From the NCBI GenBank assembly GCA_020137815.1, contig CM035350.1, positions 6,831,447-6,895,446 on the forward strand: a stretch of DNA of 64,000 nucleotides, given 5' to 3'. Shown here in pieces: positions 10,194 to 19,195 of this stretch (its first letter is position 1; each line of letters opens with the position of its first letter). The DNA is from Hormiphora californensis (lineage: Eukaryota; Ctenophora; Tentaculata; Cydippida; Pleurobrachiidae). The notes beneath the pieces were generated by a model. That model worked only from the letters and a program-made list of their open reading frames with translations. It searched no databases and was not told the origin of the DNA. The position numbers and the translations under genes are program-made.

Positions 10194-13100
10194 CGTAGAT
10201 GTGTTGATGTAATGGAGCATGCCCTTGTAAGCGTTTATCTCTGTTATGTAGTGACCCACATCGATAAACATTTCGAAGAGATCAGGGGGGAACAACCTGA
10301 AAATGTAGAGGTTACACATAATATATGCTTTGGTACAAATCCTTTAGAGTTCACCTTTAAACTATGTCTAATACAACTACCCAATTACCGTTTGAATATC
10401 TGTCTGTTCCGCTCCATGGAGAAGAGGAACCTGAGGGCACGAAGAGAACTTTTCTGGAGCATCTCCACAGCTTCCAGCTCCTCACCCCGCCACCCTCCCT
10501 GCTCTACATCAGATAGCACCAACTGGCCCAACACATACACAGCATTAGACTGGACTATGTTTTGGGCATTCGCATCGTTTAGCGATAGCTGGGTTAGTGC
10601 TGCACAACACGCTGAAATGTGATGGTGGGTTACTGAAATTGAATCCTTCTTGTACTAAAAAGTAGGGGGCGTCATCAGAAGTCCGTGAATTATGGGGCTA
10701 TAGGGAATAAGGACATGATGGGGAGAAAAGAAAGACATGATAATTGGTAACCACATAGAAGGACATGATTGAGCGTACTCCAGATACCTGTCTGTAATTT
10801 AATTGACTCCTGTCTCCCTGATGAGGATCTCTGCTCGCCCCTATCCGTGATTGGGGAAGCCCGTTCCTCCCCCTCCTCTGCCAGAAGCAGATCACCTGCA
10901 CCCCCAGCTGACAGGGTGCTCGTCTTGTTAACCTGGTCCCTGCAGAGGAGATCGGGTGTCACGTGTGGAGGGGGAATGGTGACGTAATTAGGTACTAACA
11001 CTCAACAAGTAACACGTGATTGGAATGGGGAGCTATGATTGGATGAGGTACATTGTGATCAGGTGATTGGTAGTGAAATTGACACAGATACAAGGTCCAA
11101 TCACGTGACTAGACTATCATATCACGTGACTAGACTATCATATCACGTGACTAGACTATCATATCACGTGACTAGACGGTCATGTCACGTGACTAGACGA
11201 TCATGTCACGTGACTAGACGATCATGGAAAGAGACCATCACTCTAAACTAAGATCAGGTCTATGGAAGTAGAGCGGGGACATCGGACACGACAAGCACTA
11301 CAGACAGGGCCGGGACCTGCACCAGGTATAAATGGGACATTTCGTCATCACTTCGTCACCATTACGTTACCATTATGTTCGATTTCTCCGCCACCACACA
11401 GTACATCCCTCTGCTCAGTGACGCAGCTGCAGTTGTTGTCGTGGATGATGATGTGACCTGCTCCTCTTCCTCCTCCTCTCCTCCATCCTACCATGTTACC
11501 AGAAGCAGCAATGTTAACACCCTCTCCTCGCCATACAATGTTAGCAGTAGCAGTGGTTCATCAGATGATAGCGCGTACTATGGATCTCCTCCCCGTACCC
11601 CTGATAATATCCCTCGCTGCAACATCACCTACCATCCAACCTCCTCCACTCCTAACCGTCTACCTCTGGACCTGCAAGACCTGCCCGTCTCCCCCGTGGA
11701 CCCCTCCTACCCACTCCACGAGCCCTACCCGACTCCAAAGTACTGCCCGGGGTACCTGGAGAACCTACAGAACAAGATAATGAGACGGAAGGGTAGTGTG
11801 AGGAGTGACAAGGAGAAGAGCACGTTGAGCTACCTGAAATGTTTGAGTAGGGAGGAACGTTATGAAGAGATGTTCGTTATTTTGGAGAACTTCTCTTTCT
11901 CCGTCACCAACCACCGCTGGCTTCAAACCCTCTGGCTCCGGGGACACTACACAAGGGAGGCAGGTCGACTTGGTAGAGGTCTCGCTCCAGCAGATAGGAC
12001 ACGGATAAAGCGGCAATTCCCCTTCCCTGCCGCCATCACATCTCCCCAGCTTGATATTGAGGATCACCGCTACTCCAAGGACTTCCTGAAGGTCTTCTAC
12101 GGTATCAACGAGTATCCCAGTCCTGGCGAGAAGATGATGTTGAGTGTACGGTGCAAAATGACATATCATCAGGTCAACAGCTGGTTCAAGAACAGGAGAG
12201 CGAGGGATAGGGAGGCACTTGCTGTATCTGGAACGGAATTCCTGTCCCCTGCCTCGCCCCAGTCACCAGAACAGCTGGACGAGACTCTAGATTTGATGAT
12301 GGGTATTATCAAGAGAGACCCTGACTGTGTCATATGAACAGGGAGAGAGAGACCCTGACTGTGTCATATGAACAGGGGGAGAGAGAGACCCTGACTGTGT
12401 CATATGAACAGGGAGAGAGAGAGAAACTCTGCCACTTGATATATCTGAGAGATGCTTCTTACTGAGAAACTGTTGATGACATGATGATGATGATGATAGA
12501 GAGCGAGAGATGATGTTATGTGAACTCTATTTTGAGAGAAATTTGTTAATTCTTAGAAGTGAATACTTTGTTGAAACTATTTTGTTACCAATATGAATCA
12601 TGTGAGTCTTACTGGATAATGTTAATTAGAAGGGGTATTCCACCTAGCTCCCTTATATCACTACTACTGTCATTGTCACTACTCAATCTCTCCACAATCG
12701 ACACCTGAACAACAATTGGGCGATTTGATTAGAGCGGATACCATGGGATTGACCCTCCGCACGAGGGTCAATCACGGGTGACAACAACTTATCTGCATCC
12801 TAAACAATTCACAAATTGCAAAATGAAAATTGCAAAATGTATAACTTACAACATTGCAAAATGATTACTTACAACATTGTAAAATGATACAACTTACAAC
12901 ATTAAAAAGTAGTGACAGGTCTTCCTCATGTAGAACACTCAGACAGAGGGGTATCCCATCAAACACCTTCACTTGTTCCTTAACATTATCAAGGGAGCAA
13001 AGCTGTCTAAGGAGCTCTGACGATAACCTGCGTGATGACGTAACGGTGTGACGTCACATGTAACATGGAGTTGCATGCTACATGATCAGAGGGACGGCCG

Positions 13101-13984
13101 GAGCACACTGGAGGAGCGGGCACGTGCGCGCGGAGTACATTACATGGGACGGTCCGCGCGCTACTGACATGCCACCAACAACTCTGGCTCCCTACTGCAG
13201 CGACCAGGAATGGGAGATTGGGACGGTACGGGAAAACTTGACTTCAATCAGGGATGAAAACTTACTGTCTTGTCGTTATGTTGGTATAGTCCTGGAGAAT
13301 GTGAAGTAAAGTTTCCACACAGTTCATCTCCCCTATCATAACACGGGCCTGGTCACTAGATGTGGGATGTCACAAATTACCGACCCCTTTCCTGTAATTA
13401 CTTGCCCTGTTTCACCACGCCCCGGTAATTACGAGAGAGAATGCCTACCTTCGAGCGAGGTCTATAAGGGCGTATAGGGCACAATTTAGAACACTTAGAT
13501 CCCGTGCACAGAGAAGTAAAACCAGACTATGTGGAACATCGCACGCTATCAGCCAGAGTCGCTGGCTTGGCTCTACTGACAGTTTCTGGAATATATCTGA
13601 AACGGAAATATGTGTTCTAGAATGGAAGGGGTGTCATACGGGGACAGGAAGTTGGCAGTAAAAAGAGGAAGATAGATCCAGAAAAGAAACAAAGATAGAT
13701 CTAGAAGATAAAGAATAAAATTAATTGTTGTTCCTTACTTGTCATGACTTTAAGAACTTCAATTCCCATAACTTCATCCTCAAAATTCAGATAGTCCCTG
13801 GTCACTGTCCTCAGCACCTGCAGAGAAAGGGGGCTCTAATAGAGACCTATTATATTGTCAAAATGATGTCATAAATCTAGGATATATAAGGTTACCCTTC
13901 TCGGACCCCCAAAGTAGAGTATGAAATCCCCTATGACGTATCAGATAAGTAATGGGACAGAGAGCATCTTTTGGGAGAGAGGGG

Positions 13985-14016
<32 letters not shown>

Positions 14017-14196
14017 AGAGAGAGAAGAGAGAGAGAGAGAGATAGAGAGAGTAGAGAGAGAGGACGAGAGGAGTAGAGAAGAGATCAGAGTAGAGAGTTC
14101 AGATAGAGTAGGACAGATAGATACAGAGACAGAGACAGAGACAGAGACAGAGACAGAGACAGAGACAGAGACAGAGACAGAGAGAGAGACAGAGAC

Positions 14197-14228
<32 letters not shown>

Positions 14229-15473
14229 TAAGAGAGAGAGAGAGAGAGAGAGATACCTACATTTAATCCTAACTGCTAGACATTGTTCCCACACACTCAC
14301 GCAGAGTCTACTTGCTATCGAGAAGGAGGAGTAGCTGATTTTGGCACACAATAACTCTTTCACCAGTATCAATCTTCCTATATCTTTACTGTACTAGTTG
14401 TAGAAAGATATTGAACACTCACACTGCACTGCATGTGATGTCTTCTTTTTAATCCCCCTCAGGCACAGGAGAAATGTAGAGAGGAAGAAGGAGGAGGGTA
14501 GATTGAGGATATAACTAGTGGCTGTCTTATAGAGAGAGAGGGAGAAAACTAATGACATCTGTTGATCTGAATAGTACCTCCAGTCACATTCAGATCAACA
14601 GATGTTTCGAGTCATTCCGTTACCGATAATCGATATGTATGCAAGTTTTAGATTCAAATACTATATCTGATTGTAATATCATGGGGATACATTCAGTTAC
14701 GGTGGAGTGTGTGGGCACCTGTTAGAAGGACTCATGGACTGATGCCAGCCATCTAATGATTCAAATTCTTTTGGCCTTCTCCGTCGCATGCGGGGGAGGA
14801 GAACCATGGAGAAAAGGGGGGGAGATAGTGAGAATTTTGGGCAGACAGAGAAGAAAGAGGGAAAATATCGATATAGGCTTTTGAAAAGAGAAAACCGACA
14901 CCCTCACACCATTCCTCTCTTTCCCTCCCGTACATTAATCCCGCCAACACAGTAGGGGGTATTACTTTTGACTGACACATACATGACAGTGCTATATGCG
15001 TGTCCCGGTACATAACTTGGCAAGCATCTCCCAATCATCACCTCTCCTTCTTTACCATACAACTCTTTCTCTTTTTTGTCACCCCATCCTCTTCCGCCCC
15101 TATTTTGGCCACCAATCTCAGGGTTCTTCCCTTTTCTACGATGCACTCAAAACTTAGTCTCCGTCATATTGGCACGCCCACACCCCCCACCCCGCCACCC
15201 CCCGCTATCACTACCGGGGACCAATATGACGGAGCACCACTGTCAGGAGCCAGTGACGTTACGCGTACCTTGGAGAGTATTTTCACGCCCCCTAAATGAA
15301 ACAACACGTACCTTGGAGAGTATTTTCACGCCCCCTAAATGAAATAACTCTCGCTGGTAAGACGGGTCTCTGATGAAGATTTTAACCCAAATAAGGATTC
15401 TCAGGAAGGACTGTGACTGGTAGTAATCTGAACTGACAGAGTCCAGCCTTGTCCGAACAAGCTCTTCAAACAC
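10194..15473 (-). CDS. NEK10: NEK10-like gene, N-terminal armadillo-repeat half (8 exons)
   Basis: Minus exons, in order, are 15473-15312, 13817-13739, 13596-13449, 13355-13266, 13027-12898, 12704-12644, 10939-10788, 10611-10389 and 10296-10194. They read through as helical repeats aligning along the NEK10 N-terminus, for example FLRILIWVKIFIRDPSYQ, NIFQKL, SSELLRQLC followed by VKEQVKVFDGIP, CCAALTQLSLNDANAQ, ALRFLFSMERNRQIF and LFPPDLFEMFIDVGHY. Splice phases agree at every junction except between 12644 and 10939, where a short exon (human GGIKQLLHILQ region) was not found. The next segment is the kinase exon at 6118. The SIX gene occupies the intron with the missing exon, and the sulfatase occupies the 10194-to-6118 intron. 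A 129-bp open exon at 15697-15825 may be the preceding one. The list contains nine exons if the linker exon 10939-10788 is counted separately. Confidence 0.88.
11101..11226 (+). promoter_or_regulatory. Six 21-bp tandem repeats each with a TCACGTGAC E-box, upstream of the SIX gene
   Basis: Units start at 11101, 11122, 11143, 11164, 11185 and 11206 with the pattern TCACGTGACTAGACNNTCAT. Each carries the palindromic E-box CACGTG in the TCACGTGA context preferred by bHLH-ZIP factors (MITF/TFE, USF, Myc families). The exact 21-bp spacing is two DNA helical turns, so all sites face the same side. The array ends ~100 bp upstream of the TATA box of the SIX gene. Extra CACGTG boxes lie near 10960 and 11013. 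Regulatory function is inference. Confidence 0.6.
11327..11333 (+). promoter_or_regulatory. TATA box of the SIX homeobox gene
   Basis: TATAAAT preceded by GG lies 42 bp upstream of the ATG at 11375, giving a short expected leader. The sequence matches the consensus and its position relative to the ORF is right. Confidence 0.6.
11375..12337 (+). CDS. SIX-class homeobox transcription factor, single exon
   Basis: 320 residues. Residues 1-140 are a Ser/Pro-rich, poorly structured N-terminus with poly-Ser. About 145-220 correspond to the C-terminal half of a SIX domain (ERYEEMFVILENFSFSVTNH ... LQTLWLRGHY ... RTRIKRQFPFP). About 222-281 are the homeodomain, with the SIX-type NEYPSPGEK and WFKNRRARDR (Lys at homeodomain position 50). 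The first half of the SIX domain is poorly conserved or lost, and the usual VSNWFKN is VNSWFKN here. SIX proteins bind DNA and act in sensory and tissue patterning, often with Eya. The gene is nested in a NEK10 intron on the opposite strand with its own TATA box and E-box array. Which SIX subfamily (1/2, 3/6, 4/5) it belongs to cannot be judged by eye. Confidence 0.9.
   Translation: MFDFSATTQYIPLLSDAAAVVVVDDDVTCSSSSSSPPSYHVTRSSNVNTLSSPYNVSSSSGSSDDSAYYGSPPRTPDNIPRCNITYHPTSSTPNRLPLDLQDLPVSPVDPSYPLHEPYPTPKYCPGYLENLQNKIMRRKGSVRSDKEKSTLSYLKCLSREERYEEMFVILENFSFSVTNHRWLQTLWLRGHYTREAGRLGRGLAPADRTRIKRQFPFPAAITSPQLDIEDHRYSKDFLKVFYGINEYPSPGEKMMLSVRCKMTYHQVNSWFKNRRARDREALAVSGTEFLSPASPQSPEQLDETLDLMMGIIKRDPDCVI
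12312..12420 (+). repeat. Triplicated end of the SIX coding sequence
   Basis: A ~33-35 bp unit (GAGACCCTGACTGTGTCATATGAACAG...) occurs three times. The first copy contains the last codons and the TGA stop, so the repeats put further copies of the stop context into the 3' UTR. Confidence 0.8.
13976..14256. repeat. Compound (AG)n / (GAGACA)n microsatellite
   Basis: Long GA runs surround a perfect ACAGAG hexanucleotide tract (about 14120-14180). It lies in a NEK10 intron between exons 13739-13817 and 15312-15473. Confidence 0.95.
14555..14605. repeat. Perfect 18-bp inverted repeat (hairpin)
   Basis: Arms 14555-14572 and 14588-14605 (ACATCTGTTGATCTGAAT) with a 15-bp loop, in the same NEK10 intron. 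Confidence 0.75.
15155..15235. repeat. Inverted repeat, 14-bp arms
   Basis: CTCCGTCATATTGG and its reverse complement CCAATATGACGGAG flank a C-rich loop. This is the third small hairpin in NEK10 introns. Confidence 0.6.
15264..15342. repeat. Direct duplication of a NEK10 exon end with its splice donor
   Basis: Two copies of a ~37-bp segment (GTACCTTGGAGAGTATTTTC...) lie 43 bp apart. On the minus strand each ends in AAG/GTACG, giving two potential donors, at 15312 and 15269. The upstream one keeps the frame; the other adds 43 nt and would break it. Confidence 0.75.
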
Positions 15474-15696
15474 CTGGAGGGAGAGAAATGTGTGTATGCG
15501 GAGAGAGAGAGAAGAAGAGAGTGGAGAAAAACTACACCGAACTAGATAAGAGACTGTCAGTGCCAATGCTCCTGACCATCGCCACTATCCGCCATGAGCT
15601 CTGACCGCGCTAGATACGTGCTCATACCTTGTGAGATGGAGGGATATGTGGTTGTAATCTTTTCTTACGTCTGTACAGGGATATACGCTCCGTTAC

Positions 15697-15825
15697 CTGG
15701 TTGTAGATGGCTGGGGAGGTGGGCTGGTTGGTTCGGGTACTGGGCAGGACCGAGAGGCATCTGCAGGACACCCGTTGAGCGCCCACAGCCGGTGGTACAT
15801 GTCCAGTCCATCGGGTGTCGAACAC
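15697..15825 (-). CDS. Possible upstream NEK10 exon
   Basis: A 129-bp open stretch with a CAG acceptor and GTAACG donor, phase 0 at both ends and compatible with the exon at 15473. The sequence (VFDTRWTGHVPPAVGA... ending SPAIYNQ) has no clear counterpart in known NEK10, whose extreme N-terminus is poorly conserved. Confidence 0.35.
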
Positions 15826-16710
15826 CTGGGGGGATGAGTTGTTAGAATTGCCAGCCCTCTCTCACTGTGCCCCGCACCGGTTAGTTAAGACCTGGGGTAT
15901 GATGAATTGTCAGGCTGCTACACTGTAGACTTCTACAATGTAGAATCTGCAGAGGGACGCTCATATCTAATGCTGAATGATGAGTGAGTGATGTGGATTA
16001 GGTCCAAGGGGGAGGGGGGTTTGCATCCTGTGGATCGAAATTATGTTCGTTTCAACCAATGATGATGGCTTTGTTATAATTCCGTCTAATCACTCGATTC
16101 ACCTCACTACCACCCATCCTATTAGGACACATAGTCTCTATTGCTGCATCTCGCTCAATTCTCTCTCTCTCGCCCTCTCTCTCTCGCTCTCTATCTATCT
16201 CCTCTCTCTCTCTCCCTCTCTCCTCTCTATCTATCTATTTCTTCCCCTCGCCCTCTCCCTATCCATCTCTCCTTTTTGTGTGTTGAGTGGTATTGGCTTG
16301 AGTCGCTGAGACGCGCCTGTAAGAAGGTCGAGGTACCCATGCATACCCACTGAACATCAACACACAGTGTGTCATGTGTGAAAAATAACTGAAAATAACT
16401 CACTGAAAATAACTCACTGAATTTTTGACCTACAAAATTTAAATTTTGATATATTCAAGAGAGATTTGGAAAATAAAAGAGAAAAGGGTCTGATATAAGG
16501 TTGAAACTGTGTACCCCTTCGCAGCGGCAGTAGTGTGTGTATGTGTGATGAGATGCAACAATGACAACGAAAGAAAGGGAGAAGAGAAAGAGAGAAGTAG
16601 AGAAATAAATAGATAATAAATATAGAGTCACTTAGAGAGCAGAAAGAAGAAGAGCGAGGCGAGAGCAGGAGATAGAGATATGAGAGAGAGAGGAGAAGAG
16701 AAGAGACTAC

Positions 16711-16746
<36 letters not shown>

Positions 16747-17444
16747 AGGCGGGAGCGAGAGAAAGCTATAGACTAGACTTGTTCTTGTTTACTAGTTTTC
16801 AAAATCATTATACCTCGGTAGTGCAGCAGTCAGCGGGGCGGGGTTGACTATAACTATGTACTTGAGGGGAGGGATAAAGAGAAAGAAGGATGGGGAGAGA
16901 GAGAGAAATATAAAGATAGAGAGAGGGGAGAGAGGGAAGGATGACGGCCTCGGGCGTGTTTACCGTTTTCCCAAAGTACTCATCACATATGAGTTGCACT
17001 AAAAAGCTTTTTAAACTTAGTGGGGATGAAAATTGGGGGGGGGGGGGCATTGATAAAAGACACATTTGGGAGGCGGAAGCTGGAAATACTAACCCACCGA
17101 GTTTGAATTTGCGAAGAAAGAGAAAGGTGGAACGCGTGTACAATAGCCAAGTAGACTTATACGGGATGGTTTCGTCCACCTCGATGTGTTTCTCCTCAAA
17201 GCAGATTGTATAAAACTAACCGAGTTGAATTGCGGAAAGAAAGGGTGGAACGGGTAACATGGGCCAAAGGAAGACTTATATTATACGGGATGTTTCGTCA
17301 CCTCTATTGTTCTCGCAAAGCCAGATTGACTACAGTGGGGTGTATTCCAAATCACTGTGCCAATGGTCAGAAGAGAAGAGAGAGGAGAGGAGAGGATGCG
17401 AGAGAGGACGATAGTAAGAGAGAATGAGAGAGTAGAGATAGAGA

Positions 17445-17502
<58 letters not shown>

Positions 17503-19095
17503 AGAGAGAGAAGAGAGGAGAGAGAAAGAGAGAGAGAGAGAGAGATAGATATGAGAAGATGATAGAAGTAGAGAAATTATTGGATAGAGAGAGAGAGGTA
17601 ATAGCGGAGAGATAGTATGAGGCGTAGTGGATGGGACTGATAGAGAAGAGGCGCAGGAGTCATATCCCCATCGTGGAAGAGGAGATAGATAGAGATGATG
17701 CTCAGCGTAGATACTCTCTAGATAATATGAAATATAGAGAAGAGGAGCAGAGGGGAGAGAGCAGATAGATAGAGAAGATGAGAGCAAGAGTACGAGAGAG
17801 AGATAGAAAAGAATGAGATAGAGAGAGCAAGCTAGGAAGAGTGAGAGGTGGGGGAAGAAGAGGGAGAGGAAGAAGAGGAGTCAGAAGTGGGAGGGGGGAG
17901 GGGAGGGGGGGAGGGGCGGAGGAGTAGGAGAAGAAGGGGGAAACGGCACACGGGAGAGAGGAGAGGGGGGAGAGGAGAGGAAGAGAGAGAGATTGCTTGT
18001 GGCTTGAAAGAAAGAAGAAGGAGAAATATTATTTTTATTTATCGTTTAATATAAAGATGTGAACATTTTTCGGCTTATGGTTTTAAATTCGGTTTTAACC
18101 TCGAGTTTGGTTATGAGGAACAAGACCACTGGTTTCTGAGAAGATTGAAGAAGATTGAGGATAATACTAGCCTAGATATCACAGAATGAAAGACGGAGAC
18201 AACAGATGAGGCGACTTGGAGGTTGGCGGAAATACAGATCGAAGTGATTACAATACCAGTTGAAACAATGTAAAGCGCATGGTTACGCAACAATAATGAT
18301 GGCATTGTGTCCGCCAAATCGCCCATGATAACGACAAGACATATCATCCAAACAGATCCATTTACCATCCCCTGCTGATGGCTCCTCGGCCAACCATCAT
18401 GATCTCTTGTTCGCATTACCCTGTGGTCTCTCTCCCCTCATCTCCCTCCCTCCCTCTCTTTCTCTTTCCTATCGTGGCTCTCCACAACATGCGCAGAAGT
18501 GAGAGCTACTATAATAAGCATTTTGTCAAACAACCCTCGCCCGTCCTCCTTTCGCTGCCTGAGAAACTCAACAAATGAACCTCTCTCATTCGAACTGTGC
18601 CCAGAAAAAAAACCTATTTTCGCCCTATCTTTCTCTAGAACAAAAAAACTTTTTGTTTTTATTTTCCATTATTCTTCCATTTCCCCTCCTCTACTTTTAA
18701 GGCTTTGTTATGAGTTCTCAGATTCTTTAGTCTGTCTCTAATCGACCAGCCAAGGAGGGTGAAATGGTTTTCATTATTACATACACTTACCCCCCCACCC
18801 TACAGCAACTTTATACGGGGAATGGATATCCGTCATGACGTACCATTATTGACGTATTATTATGACCTATAATTGATGCCCTAGAATGGAGAACCGGGAT
18901 TAGGGGTTCCGGTGAATTTCACTGATCACTATCAAAAACTGTATGGTGATTGATATAGTAAAAATAGAGACAAACATGATAGAGAGTTGAGATGAACGGG
19001 GCTTGGGAGAGAGAGAGAGAGAGAGAGATAGAGAGAGAGAGGAGAGAGAGAGAGAGAAGAATAGTGTTTGTTTGGGGATATACTCTCTAGCAGTA
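15826..19095. other. Gene-poor stretch to the end of contig 1
   Basis: Mostly AG/CT-rich low-complexity DNA (16171-16230, 16590-16760, 17400-17990, 19005-19060). A minus frame at 18416-18111 has hydrophobic segments (VWMICLVVIMG, ALYIVSTGIVITSICISANL) resembling membrane helices, but I see no convincing splice pair or family. A short minus frame near 16930-17000 (QLICDEYFGKT) could be a small exon. Confidence 0.5.
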
Positions 19096-19195
19096 NNNNN
19101 NNNNNNNNNNNNNNNNNNNNNNNNNNNNNNNNNNNNNNNNNNNNNNNNNNNNNNNNNNNNNNNNNNNNNNNNNNNNNNNNNNNNNNNNNNNNNNN
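19096..19195. other. Assembly gap (100 N)
   Basis: Exactly 100 N, the conventional placeholder for a scaffold join of unknown length. Confidence 0.99.

Noticed and set aside
11039-11251. Open frame with a repeated YHVTRLS heptad
   Set aside because: It arises because the E-box repeat unit is 21 bp, a multiple of three; the sequence is upstream regulatory DNA.
18111-18416. Hydrophobic minus-strand frame that could be part of a multi-membrane receptor
   Set aside because: Only two helix-like stretches, no clear splice sites at both ends and no motif. Mentioned in the stretch description only.
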